Of a stretch of 64,000 nucleotides of DNA, positions 42,472-53,200 are shown piece by piece. The DNA is from Verrucomicrobiales bacterium. GTDB lineage: Bacteria > Verrucomicrobiota > Verrucomicrobiia > Limisphaerales > J093. The number at the start of each line of letters is the position of its first letter. The first letter of the stretch is position 1. The notes below the pieces were generated by a model, which saw only the letters and a list, made by a program, of their open reading frames with translations, ran no database searches and was not told the origin of the DNA. A program made the translations under genes and the position numbers. Location: NCBI GenBank assembly GCA_024233305.1, contig JACKPV010000027.1, forward strand, positions 1-64,000, read 5' to 3'.

Positions 42472-43221
42472 ATGAACTACTACCTCTGGCTGCTGGCGGG
42501 GCTGGTGGTGGCGTCCATCGGTCTGGTCGTGCGGCGGCGGCAGACCGTGGTCGGGACCGGGTTGGCGGCCGTGGGGGCGGCCGCGGCAATCGGGGTGATC
42601 GGCTGGCAGGTGCGCGGCTTGCTCTTCGGCACGGGCGCCACCCCGCCCGTGGATCGCCAGCGCGCCGTGGTGGCCTACTTCATGGGATACGAGGTGCTCG
42701 GCGAAATCGGTTCCCGCAACGGCGCCGTCGTCCTGCTCCTCCCGCCGGATACCCGGGCCAACCAGGCGGAACTCGACAGCCTCTTCAACACCTTCGCCCG
42801 GGTGCTCACCCCGGTGCCGGGCCTGCAACTCGTGGACGTTTCGCTGGCCGCTGACGAGCGACGGATTCAAGCGGGAGACGTTTCCCCGGGAACATTCAAC
42901 GCCGCGCTCGATGGCCTGACCAACCTCGCCGCCTGCGTCTCCTTTGTCGGCATCCCGCGCGAAACGGAGCAACTGGCCATCCTCCGCGCGAAGCCCCCCG
43001 TGCCGCTCTTCGTCTACGATCCCTCGGGCGGGACGAACTGGCTCGCCGCCCTCGAAACGGGGGCCATCCGTCGGGTCATCCTCCCGCGACGGGGCGTAAC
43101 CGGCGATGACCTCCCCGACCGCGGCGCCCCGGACGAACTTTTCCGACGCCACTTTCTCCTGGCTCGCCCCGCCAACGCCGGGGCGATTGCCCGCGAACTC
43201 CAGGGCCCGGGAACGGAATAG
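42472..43221 (+). CDS. membrane-anchored protein of unknown function
   Basis: 249 residues. Two N-terminal helices (YYLWLLAGLVVASIGLVV and VVGTGLAAVGAAAAIGVIGW) precede a soluble domain with alternating strands and helices (AVVAYFMGYEVLGEIGSRNG, NGAVVLLLPPDTRANQAELD, CVSFVGIPRETEQLAILR, RRVILPRRG). This resembles a Rossmann or periplasmic-binding-like fold, but I recognise no family. It begins 9 bases after the pseudopilin stop, so the two could be one transcript. Confidence 0.6.
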   Translation: MNYYLWLLAGLVVASIGLVVRRRQTVVGTGLAAVGAAAAIGVIGWQVRGLLFGTGATPPVDRQRAVVAYFMGYEVLGEIGSRNGAVVLLLPPDTRANQAELDSLFNTFARVLTPVPGLQLVDVSLAADERRIQAGDVSPGTFNAALDGLTNLAACVSFVGIPRETEQLAILRAKPPVPLFVYDPSGGTNWLAALETGAIRRVILPRRGVTGDDLPDRGAPDELFRRHFLLARPANAGAIARELQGPGTE

Positions 43222-43307
43222 GATCTCCCTCCCGCTTCGCCCCGCGACGGCACCGCGCCGGACGAATCAGGAACGGTCGGCGACGCCGGTCGCGGCGATG
43301 GTCCGGA

Positions 43308-43640
43308 TCACTGCGGCCCGCCGCTCGCCCGCAGCCAATCGAGATAGCGGGCGGTCCCGGCCGCCAGCGAGAGGGCGACGATTTCCGGCGTGTCGTAAGG
43401 GTGGTGATCGAGCACATGCGCCTCGAGCGCGTCGAGGCGGGTTTTCGCCGTTTTCATCACGATGAGGACTTCACCGCCGGATTCGAGCCGCCCCTGCCAC
43501 CAATAATGCGACTCGATCTGCGGGATGAGATTGGCGCACGCAACCAGCCGCGCCGCGAGCGCCCCCCGGGCCAGCACGCGCGCGGTTTCCAAGTCAGGAG
43601 CCGTGACCAGGACAACCGAGAACTCGGATCCATCGTTCAT
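43308..43640 (-). CDS. cutA: divalent-cation tolerance protein CutA
   Basis: 110 residues from the ATG at 43638-43640 (an ATG three codons earlier is possible). CutA1 trimers bind metal ions. Characteristic pieces are FSVVLVTAPDLETARVLARG, AARLVACANLIPQIESHYWW and the acidic/aromatic end HPYDTPEIVALSLAAGTARY. Length and residue order fit the family throughout. Single-gene unit between convergent and divergent neighbours. Confidence 0.92.
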   Translation of the reverse strand: MNDGSEFSVVLVTAPDLETARVLARGALAARLVACANLIPQIESHYWWQGRLESGGEVLIVMKTAKTRLDALEAHVLDHHPYDTPEIVALSLAAGTARYLDWLRASGGPQ

Positions 43641-43984
43641 GCCCGCCATCCTGGCAGCCCGACCGCGGAAGGTGAATCCCGGAAGCCAGACGACGGCGCA
43701 GCTCCCAAACGCCCGGCCCGCGCACGTCGCATCGGCTGACGTTTCCCCAGGCGCCGATCATCACCCGGCGACCGCCAACGAACCCGCCGCCCGATCGAGC
43801 GCGTCCCGCGTAGCCGCCAACGTGCAGTCAGCGCTGGCGTCCGGAGAGCTGGACGTGGCCTTGCGGATCGGTGCCGGCAATCTCCTGGGACCGGCTTCTC
43901 CGCGCCGCCGGCAGGGCCGGGTGAATCGAGCCGGGCCGGCAGCTCTCGATTGCGTTGGAACCGGGAGCGCGCTTACGATGCGGC
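43641..43984. other. intergenic region with an M1 remnant
   Basis: 344 bases without a supported gene between cutA (-) and a lipoprotein gene (+). At 43810-43837 the text GTAGCCGCCAACGTGCAGTC is a degenerate piece of the M1 terminal repeat. Nothing else recognisable. Confidence 0.5.
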
Positions 43985-44554
43985 ATGAAATGGCTTCAAT
44001 GTGGCGTCGCCGCGCTGGTGGCGATCTGGCTGGCGGGCTGCCGCACCGCGCCGATCCGGGAGGCTTCGGATCCCGAGGCAACCCTCACGAACTACCAGAG
44101 CTTCGCGATCCTGCCGGTGCCGGATCAACTCTCCGAAACCGACCCCGATCTCGCGCGTCGCGTCGGACCGGCCATCACCAGCGCCGTCCAGGCCGCCCTC
44201 ACGCAAAAAGGGTACCGGGAACTGCCGCGGCAACAGGCGGACTTCGCCGTCAACATCCGCGGCAAGACCGTCCCGCTCACCGATGTGACCGGCCTCGGTT
44301 ACCTCCCCGAATACGGGCGGATGGGATGGACGAAAGGGTATCCCTACGCCTACGGCTATCACCTGGCTGACGTGCGCACCTTCGAGGAAGGCACGCTCAT
44401 CGTCGAGATTTACGACAACCGGACCCGGAAGATGGTCTGGGTGGGATGGACCTCCACCGGGAAAGCCCCCGACCGCGCCCGGGAAGGGGTGATCATCAGC
44501 AACGCCATCGAGACCATCCTGGCGCGGTTCCCCTCCGCCAAACCCGCCGCATGA
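43985..44554 (+). CDS. DUF4136-type lipoprotein
   Basis: 189 residues from the ATG at 43985. The lipobox is LAGC after a hydrophobic h-region (CGVAALVAIWLAGC). The rest matches the DUF4136 pattern: TNYQSFAILPVP, ITSAVQAALTQKGYRELPRQ, ADFAVNIRGK, GTLIVEIYDNRTRKMVWVGW and IETILARFP. An outer-membrane or periplasmic lipoprotein of unknown role. ATGA overlap with the next lipoprotein gene indicates translational coupling. Confidence 0.8.
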   Translation: MKWLQCGVAALVAIWLAGCRTAPIREASDPEATLTNYQSFAILPVPDQLSETDPDLARRVGPAITSAVQAALTQKGYRELPRQQADFAVNIRGKTVPLTDVTGLGYLPEYGRMGWTKGYPYAYGYHLADVRTFEEGTLIVEIYDNRTRKMVWVGWTSTGKAPDRAREGVIISNAIETILARFPSAKPAA

Positions 44555-45060
44555 ACTGCACCGCTCCCGCCGTCCCCCCGGCGACTTCCCACGCCGCCCG
44601 TTGGTTGCGGGCGCTCGCCCTGTCGGCTTTGACAGGCACCCTGCTCGGCCTGGCGGGTTGCGCCAGCGCCGCCCGCGGCGGTCCGACGAATTTCGCCGGC
44701 GTGATCATCGAGAATCACACGACCGACGAGATCCGCCAGGCGGCCGTCGACGTGTTCACCTCGAATTACTACGTCACCAAGCTGTCCGGCACGGACATCC
44801 TGGTGTTCGAGAAGATGGGCTCGGGCATGGACAACCTGGCCTACGGCGGCTGGTCACCGAACGAGGTTTCCATCCGGGTGAAGGTCTACCTCACCCCCGC
44901 CAGTGACATCGCCTACATCGTCAGTTGCGACGCGTTCATGGTGCGCAACGCGGGCGACGGCGTCTTCGAGGATGAACAGCGATTGCTCAAGATCCGCCGC
45001 GGCCCGTATCAGCGGCTGCTGGAGGAGGTGAAGAGCCGCCTCGAGCACCCGGCGCCGTAG
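44551..45060 (+). CDS. lipoprotein of unknown function
   Basis: 169 residues. Signal with lipobox LAGC (LSALTGTLLGLAGCASAARG). The mature part (FAGVIIENHTTDEIRQAAVD, VSIRVKVYLTPASDIAYIVS, FEDEQRLLKIRRGPYQRLLE) has an alternating strand/helix pattern but no family I can name. Its 5' end overlaps the DUF4136 gene by 4 bases and its 3' end overlaps the convergent antiporter gene by 74 bases. Confidence 0.7.
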   Translation: MNCTAPAVPPATSHAARWLRALALSALTGTLLGLAGCASAARGGPTNFAGVIIENHTTDEIRQAAVDVFTSNYYVTKLSGTDILVFEKMGSGMDNLAYGGWSPNEVSIRVKVYLTPASDIAYIVSCDAFMVRNAGDGVFEDEQRLLKIRRGPYQRLLEEVKSRLEHPAP

Positions 45061-46954
45061 TTCCCGCGGAGTTGCCCGCACCGGCGGCGGCCGGAGTGTT
45101 CGCCGGCCCCGCCCGCTCCGCTCCGTCCGCGTCGGCTGCCGGGGCGTTCCCGCCTTCCCCGGAATCCGGATCCATGAGCGAGACGAGCGTCTGGCCCGCC
45201 GTGGGACGCAGCGGTTTGTCCAGCGTGGCGAACTGGACCTGCGCCTTGCCCGCGATCCCATAGAGGGGCACGGCACCGTCCCCGTGACGCTGGCGAAAGT
45301 CCGCGTAATCAAACTCCTTCGACAGCTTGGTCTTCTTGATCGCGGCCCCGCGCAGCAAGCGTTCCTCGAGGCACTCCCAGTTCCGTCCCTCGCCAAACAG
45401 AAACCGCCCGTGAAACTGTTGCGCCACGCCGTGCCGCCGCTTCTCAGACCCCGGTCCAGGCGGCAATTGGTAGACCTCGGAACGGCCGAATTGCTCCCGG
45501 AAATGGAGCGCCGCGAGGAAGTTCACCTCGTCATTGGGCGTCAACGCGAGCAACCGTCCGATCCCGGCGAGATCGATCTCCTCCGTCGCCGCCTCCGAAA
45601 GGATGTTCCCGTAATAGGTGCCGAGTCCTTCCAGACGCGCGGCGGCCACATGTTCGCGGTTGGTGTCGACGACCACCACCGCCAGCCCCTCCTCCTGCAA
45701 CGACCGGGCCAGCATCCGCGCCAGCCGGCTGCCACCGACGATCAGCGCTCCCTGCGGCCCCGGCGAGGAGACGCCCAGCCAACGCGCCAGCGGCAGGGCG
45801 CCAAGACCGTAAATGGCCACCGTGCCGACGATCATCATGAAGATCACGGGCACCAGTTCGCGGGCCTGTTCGTTGCCCGCCTGGCTGAGCCGCAGCGCGA
45901 AGATCGAAGCCACTGCGGCCGCCACCACCCCACGCGGGGCCAGCCCGGCCAGGAACCACCGCTCGGGCCATTTGAGTTTCGACCGGCCTGTGGCCACCAG
46001 CACCGATACCGGACGAACCAGCCCCACCAACGCCAGCAGCATCCCGCCGACTCCGCCAAGGCTCAATGCCCGGAGTTGATCCAGTTCGATGCGGGCGGCC
46101 AGAAGGATGAACAGCAGCGAAATGAGCAGCACCCGCAAGTTCTCCTTGAAGCGGAGCACGTGGTGCATGTCCACCGCCTTCTGGTTCGCCAGCAAAACCC
46201 CCATGACGGTCGCGGTCAGCAAGCCGGACTCGTGGCGCAGCAGGTTCGAGGCCACGAACAGTCCGACAACCACCGATAGCGCCACCGGATTCTGGAGGTA
46301 GTCGGGCACCAGGTAGCGCCGGAAGCCGGCCATCAGCAACCACGCTCCGACGCCTCCCAGGACCAGGCCCACGACGACGGTGAGGGCAAAGCCGACCGCC
46401 GCTTCGGTCGGCACGTCCGCGAGGTTGCGCGCCACAATCGCCTCGAAGACCAGCAACGCCAGGAACGCGCCCACCGGATCGATGAGGATTCCCTCCCACT
46501 TGAGAATCGAGGCCAGGTTGCGTGAAGGCTGGACCTGGCGCAGGAGGGGCATGATGACGGTTGGCCCCGTCACCACCAGGATGCTGCCGCCCAACGTGGC
46601 GAGTTCCCACCCCCAGCCGAGCATCCACCGCGCGGCCAGCGTGGCGCCCAGCCACGAAACCAGCGCCCCGAAGGTGACCAGGTTGCGCACCACCCCGCCC
46701 ACCGCCCGCCATTCGCTGAACTTCAGCGTCAGCCCCCCCTCGAACAGAATCAAAGCCACCGACACCGACACGAAGGGCATCAGCAACGGACCGAGAAACG
46801 CATCCGGCCGCACCCATCCCAGCACCGGTCCGCCCACGAAGCCCGCCAACAACAACAGCAGGATGGAAGGCAAACGCAACCGCCACGCCAGCCACTGCGC
46901 GCCAACGCCCAGCAGCAGCACGATCCCAATGCTCCGCAGAATCTCGTCGCTCAT
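44987..46954 (-). CDS. cation:proton antiporter (CPA family) with TrkA-N-like domain
   Basis: 655 residues from the ATG at 46952-46954. Twelve or so hydrophobic helices (IGIVLLLGVGAQWLAWRL, VALILFEGGLTLKFSEW, ILVVTGPTVIMPLL, WEGILIDPVGAFLALLVFEA with the paired acidic/Asp positions) match Na+/H+ exchangers. A cytoplasmic RCK/TrkA-N-like domain follows (GALIVGGSRLARMLARSLQE, VVVVDTNREHVAAARL), and the last ~50 residues are low-complexity Ala/Gly/Pro. Exchanges Na+ or K+ for protons; regulation by nucleotide at the RCK domain is inferred. Its end overlaps the convergent lipoprotein gene. Confidence 0.85.
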   Translation of the reverse strand: MSDEILRSIGIVLLLGVGAQWLAWRLRLPSILLLLLAGFVGGPVLGWVRPDAFLGPLLMPFVSVSVALILFEGGLTLKFSEWRAVGGVVRNLVTFGALVSWLGATLAARWMLGWGWELATLGGSILVVTGPTVIMPLLRQVQPSRNLASILKWEGILIDPVGAFLALLVFEAIVARNLADVPTEAAVGFALTVVVGLVLGGVGAWLLMAGFRRYLVPDYLQNPVALSVVVGLFVASNLLRHESGLLTATVMGVLLANQKAVDMHHVLRFKENLRVLLISLLFILLAARIELDQLRALSLGGVGGMLLALVGLVRPVSVLVATGRSKLKWPERWFLAGLAPRGVVAAAVASIFALRLSQAGNEQARELVPVIFMMIVGTVAIYGLGALPLARWLGVSSPGPQGALIVGGSRLARMLARSLQEEGLAVVVVDTNREHVAAARLEGLGTYYGNILSEAATEEIDLAGIGRLLALTPNDEVNFLAALHFREQFGRSEVYQLPPGPGSEKRRHGVAQQFHGRFLFGEGRNWECLEERLLRGAAIKKTKLSKEFDYADFRQRHGDGAVPLYGIAGKAQVQFATLDKPLRPTAGQTLVSLMDPDSGEGGNAPAADADGAERAGPANTPAAAGAGNSAGTTAPGARGGSSPPPAAADTGRGGS

Positions 46955-47219
46955 GCCCGCCCGCAAGGCCAACACCACGACGCCGCGTCGTCAACCGTGA
47001 AGCCGCACGCGAACCCGCCCGCCCCGGGGGCGTGCGCGCGTTCCCGTTCCTGCGGGATGCGGATGGCGTTCGCTTCCCGGTCGAGCCCCCACGAGGCCGG
47101 CGGAACGCACTCCGCGCTCCGAGGAGGCGACGCGGCACCCGCGTGCCGGCGCCCCGGGAGATCGGGGTTGCGGGCGGCCACAGAGTTGGCACAATTCCCG
47201 CTCCGCTAAATTTGCTATC

Positions 47220-50200
47220 ATGCGCAACTTATTGCCTTACACCGCCCGCGCCGGTTGCCTGGCGGCCGTGATCGCCGGGCTGCCCGGACGCGCCGATCAG
47301 GTGGTCATCAGTGAGATCATGTACCACCCGCCGGCGGGCTACGCCGAATACGTCGAACTCCGCAACCTTACCGCGACGGTGTTCGACATCGCGGCGTGGC
47401 GGCTCCGGGGCGGCGCCGATTACACCTTCCCTGATTTCAACGCGGCGGATCCGGGCCGCACTTTCCTTCGCCCCTACGAACGGATTGTGATCGCCTCCGT
47501 GGACGAGGCCACCCTGCGCACGGCCTATTCCATCCCCTCCGAGGTGCGAATCTATGGGCCCTGGCAGGGGAACCTCGACAACGCCGGGGAACGGATCACC
47601 GTCGAGGACGCCAACCGCGTGGCCATGTGCACGGTGGCGTTCGGGGACGCGGGAGACTGGCCGGTCGCGGCCGACGGCGCCGGCCATTCCCTGGTGCTGC
47701 GGGATGCGGACCGGGCGGTCGATGACTGGCGCAACTGGCGGGCCAGCACCTTGCGCCTGGGCACGCCCGGCACCGAGCCGGTGGCCCGCGCGGACGAGCC
47801 GATCGCCAACCCGGAACTGCGGGAGGAGCAGGGCCTCACCCTCGTGGATTACGCCGCCGTCTGGCGATATCACGACCTGGCTCAGGACCTCGGCACTGCC
47901 TGGCGGGAACCGGACTACAACGACACCGACTGGGCGGACGGCCCCGGACTGCTGGGCGTTGAAAACTCCGGACTCCCGGCCCCCGGGTTGCAGACCGGCC
48001 TGACGATGCGGCAGCAGTTGACCTATTACTTCCGCACGGCGTTCACTTACGAAGGCACCCTGGCCAACGTCACCATCGAGATCGACCAAATCGTCGACGA
48101 TGGCGTGGTCTACTACCTCAACGGCGTCGAACTGGGCCGCGTTCGCGTGGACCCCGGGGCAGTGACTTTCAACACCCCCTCGAATGGCACGGTGTCGAAC
48201 GCGACGGAGGAAACCAACGTGCTGCAAATCCCCGGCTCGATGCTGCGCCGGGGTCGCAACGTGCTCGCCGCCGAGGTTCACCAGACCAACACCGGCAGCT
48301 CCGACATCGTCCTGGGCGTCCGGTTGCGGGCCAGGATTCCGCTGGCGCAGGGGGACGGACTGGTGATCAACGAACTCCTCCCGGGCGATGACCAGCTGGC
48401 CTTCGTCGAGGTCTTCAATCCGACCCCGAGCCCGATCAATCTGCGCGACCATTACCTGGCCGAATCGAGCGCCAATCTCACCCAATACCGCGTCCCCCAG
48501 GATCTCCCCGTGCCGCCCGGAGGCATTCGCGCCCTGGCCCTCGGCGGAACCGGCATTCGGCTGCTCAATCCGGCGACCCTGTATCTCACCGCCCCGGACG
48601 GCACAACGGTCCTGAATGCCGTCCGTCTCGAGCTGCCGCAAGACGGACGGTCCGCCGGACGCATGCCGGACGGGGGCACGGACTGGTTCCGACTGCACGA
48701 ACCGACCCGCGGCCAACCGAACGAAGGCGCCGCGGCCGCTCGCACGGCAATCGCCATCAACGAGGTTCATTTCAGCAGCTCGAACACCGTGGATTGGATC
48801 GAACTCTTCAATCGATCCGCGCTTCCGCTCACCACGGACGGGTTGCAGCTGGCCGGCGACCGCGAGCTGAACCGCGCGGTCGACCTGGAGGGCGGCCTGG
48901 AGCCGCATGGTTTCCAGGTGGTGCCCGTATCCTTCCCCGTGGAGCAGGGACGGATCACTGTCCTCCTCGCCGACGGCGGGCACAACATCCTCACCGCACA
49001 CGCCCTTTCCCGGACAGCCGGGCGGGACAGCCTCCAGGCCTTTCCCGACGGCGCCGGGGAGTGGTACACCGCAACCGCAGCGACCGGGGCCGCGCCGAAC
49101 AACCCGCCGCGCGAAACCGCCGTGGTCATCAACGAGATCATGTGTGATCCGCCCTCGAACCTCGTCGACGGCGAGTTCATCGAGCTGCACAACCGGGGCA
49201 CGCGGACCGTGGACGTCGGCGGCTGGCGGATCGAGGACGGCGTACGGTACCGCATCCCGGACCGCACGGTGATCCCGGCCGGGGGATTCCTGGTGGTTGC
49301 GGCGAACCAGGCTCACCTCCGGCAGGTTCACCCCGGCATCCCCATCGTGGGCGATTACCAGGGGCGCCTCGCCAACGAAGGCGAACGCATCCGCCTGCTC
49401 GACGCCACCGGCAACCTCGCCGACGAGGTCGACTTCCGTGTGCGCGGTGACTGGCCCGACCTGGTCGCCGGCATGGGCAGCAGCCTCGAGCTGCGCCATC
49501 CCGCAATGGACAACGCGGTCGGCACTTCCTGGACCAGCAGCGACGAGAGCGCGACGGGACCCTGGCGCGAATTCCGCTATCGTGGCGCCTACGAGCAGCT
49601 GCGCACACTGGGCGCCCTCACCGACTACCGCGAGGTCTACTTCCACCTGGTGGGCGACGGACACCTCGTGCTCAAGGACCTCGAGTTGATCAAGCTCTCG
49701 AACAACGCGAACCTGCTCGTCAACGGCGACCGCGTCTCGCCGAACAATCGCAGCGCCGACGGCTGGCTCTGTCAGGGCACCCACTGGCAAAGCCATTTCG
49801 AGGGCGCCGAGTTCCACCTGATATCAACCGGCCGCGGCGACAACCGGCCCAACCGGGTGGAACTGGACACCCTCGGCATGTTGCGCGGCGATGCCTGCGA
49901 GCTCCGGTTCAAAGCCCGTTGGATATATGGAAACCCGCGCCTGGTGTTCTCGACCTGGGACCACAGCATCGCCACCAGCTTCCTCCTGGAAATTCCCTCC
50001 GCCCTGGGCACTCCCGGTCGCGCAAACTCGACCCGGCTGCCCGGTCCGGCGCCCTCGCTCGCCGACCTGAACCACAGCCCGGCGGTCCCCCGGAGCACCG
50101 ATCCCGTGCGGATCAGCGCCCGGGTTTCTTCGTCCGACCCGTTGCAGGAAGTCGTCGCGGTGCATCGCACCGACAACGCGAACGGGGACGCCGCCTGGAT

Positions 50201-53200
50201 CGCGACCCCGATGCGGGACGATGGCCGCGAAGGCGATGAGACCGCCGCGGACGGAGTGTACAGCGTCCTGCTCACGGACTACCAACGCCAGGGACAGATC
50301 GCGCAGTTCTACATCCGGGCGACGACGGCCGCGGGCCGGCAGACCCTGCTGCCCAAGGCCGGCCCGGAACGCCCCGCCCTTTTCGTAACCGACAACACCG
50401 TTCGCACCAGCGATCTGCGCATCGCTCGTTTCGTCGTGTCCCAGTACGACCTCGGGGCCATCAGCAATGGTGAAAGCGCCAAGTATGCCTACAAGTTCCC
50501 GCGCCTCGCCAATCACTACAAGAACGCCACCTTCATCTCGAACGAAGAGGACATCTACTACAACGCCGAAATCCGCAACAGCGGCAGTCCCTGGACCCGT
50601 CAGACCAGCCTCGATCAGGGCAAATGGAAGCTCCCCGAAGACCGCCGGTTCCGCGGCCACGCGAAGTTCTTCTACGACCGCGATCCTTCGGCCGGACGCT
50701 TGTTCAACAACCGCATGGTCCGGTACCTCCTTTATCTCGTCGGCCATCCGGCCAGCGAGAACGAGTTCCTCCGGCTGATCATCAACTCCGGCGCGGCCCA
50801 ACTCCGCGAGGAAACCGAGCCGGTAGGCAACGACATGCTGAACCGGCTCTTCGCCGACGGCGCCTCCGGCAACCTCTACAAGATCGATGACGAATGGTGG
50901 TTCCGCGACGATTGGGAACGGGGCTACCGCGACGCGGACTGGAACTACAAGGGAACCGACAATGCCGGTCGCTATCGCACGGAATGGATGAAGCGCACGA
51001 ACGAGGATGAGGACGACTATTCCGATTTGATCACCCTGTTCCAGACGTTCTCCGGGACCTACAGCGACGCGGACAGCGACCGGCTTATGGAGGTGCACGA
51101 GACCATGAAGATGTTCGCCGTCCGGGGCTATATCGACGACTGGGATTCCATTTCGCTGAACCGGGGCAAGAACGGCTATATGTACCGGCCGCCCGACGAC
51201 ACCCGGTTTCACTTCCTGCACTGGGACAGCGACCTGACCTTCGGCAACAGCGGCGCCTCGTTCTACAATGGCCTCCCCCGCGTAAACACCTGGATCCGCC
51301 GCCCCGCAAATCTCCGCGTCCTCCAAATCTACCTGGCCGAACTCGTCGAGCACCACACCCGGAACTCCGCGCGCACCGCATCCTGGCTCCAGGCCGAGGA
51401 GGCGGCCAGCAGCGAGTACTCGTCCGAGAGTCCGAAATACACGGGCTGGTTCAACGCGCGCCACAACCCGGCGGTCGGAACCCTGGGCGCCAACTACCGG
51501 CGCGCCTTCGCCGTGACCCGGGTCACCCCGCCGGCCGCCGGTGCCCCGGAAGGGCTGGTTATCGAAGGCACCGCCCCGACCGGCGTGTTCGACATCCGCG
51601 TCACCGGCCATCCCGAGGTCCGCACCGAATGGCCCGCGATCACGGGATGGCGGCTCACCGGACTGCAACTTGCCGGTGGGACCCACAAGCTGGAACTCGT
51701 GGCCGTGGACCGCCTGGGCCAACCCGCCGTGAACAGCCTCATCAACCTCGCGCCCGTCCCGGTGACCGTCGAAATTCCCGGCAACACCCCGCCCATCGCG
51801 CAGCTCGAGGCCAACCCGGCGTCCTGGCACGTGGCGGCCGGCGATTCACTCGAACTGGACGCCCGCGGGAGCCGGGATCCGGAAGGAACACCGCTGGGCT
51901 TCGCCTGGGCGGCGCGGCCCGAACCGGCATCGTGGAGTTCGTCCTCCCCCGGACGCGTCACCGCTGTCTGCACCCAGCCCGGCCTCTACCAGGTCGAGGT
52001 CGACGTCGCGGACGCCGATGGCGGGACCAGCCGCATCACCCGCGAGGCGGCCGTTTACGGCCCGCGCGGTTTCAGTTCCTTCAACGAACGAACGCTGGAT
52101 GACTGGTGGCGCCTGGATTCGGTGACCTTGCGCGACAACCACGTCGCCGGTCCCTGGCTCGCCCTGGACGTCGTGCCCGGGCATCTCGTGCTCCAAACCA
52201 CCGATGACGAGGCCTTGCCTCCCGCAACGGCGCCCGGGCTTTGGCGCGCCCTGCCGGTCCGACCCGACTGGACCTTCGCGACGAAACTGGACCTGACCAC
52301 GCGGCAATTTGGCGACTTCCTGGCCGGCATCGCCGTGGCCGCCAATGAGAGCGGCGCCGACTTCGAACTCCGGTTCGGCATCCAGGATGGACGGAGCCTC
52401 GCGGTGAAACGCTTGAACCAACCCGGCGACGAAACGGTGCTGCACACCGTGCCTTGGGATCTGAGCCGGGCTGAAATCCGCCTGCGCCGCGCCGCCACCT
52501 CGCTGCACTTCGAGCGCCGGCAGGCCAACGTCTGGGAGACCCTCCATACCTACCCCCTCGCCCCGGACGCCCGGACCTCGTCGGTGGGGCTGATGGTTGC
52601 GACTGCGGTCCCGCAAGCCGTGCAGGCGGCTTTCGATTTCGCGCTCCTGGTCGATCCCGACGATGCCTCGTCACTCCGCGACAACCTGGTGGTGAGCGAG
52701 TTGATGTACAACCCCATCGACGGGGAGGACTACGAGTTCCTCGAACTGACCAACCGCGGGACCACGGCCCTGGACCTCACCGGGTGCGCATTCACCGAAG
52801 GCATTGCCTACACGTTCGGCGCCACCACGTTGAACCCGGCCGAACGCCTCGTGCTGGCGCGCGATCCCGTCACCTTCCTGACCCGCTACGGCTCCAACGG
52901 CATCCGCCTGGCGCCCGGAGCCTACTCGGGCAAACTGGACAACGCGGGTGAACGTCTGACCCTCGTCGACGCCGACGGGCAGGTCATCCTCAGCTTCACC
53001 TACGGCGACAACGATCCCTGGCCCGCGCGCGCCGACGGCTTCGGAAGTTCGCTCGAACTGATGGACCTGTCGGGGGATCCCGGCACAGCGGGCAGCTGGC
53101 AGGCCAGCCCCCGCATCCACGGCACCCCCGGCGCTGTCCCCGACAGCAGCGCGCCGACCATCGTGATCAACGAAATCATGGCCCACTCGGATCCCCCCTT

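Noticed and set aside
47229..49817. 862-codon minus-strand open frame
   Set aside because: Antisense of the lamin-tail gene; no domain recognisable.
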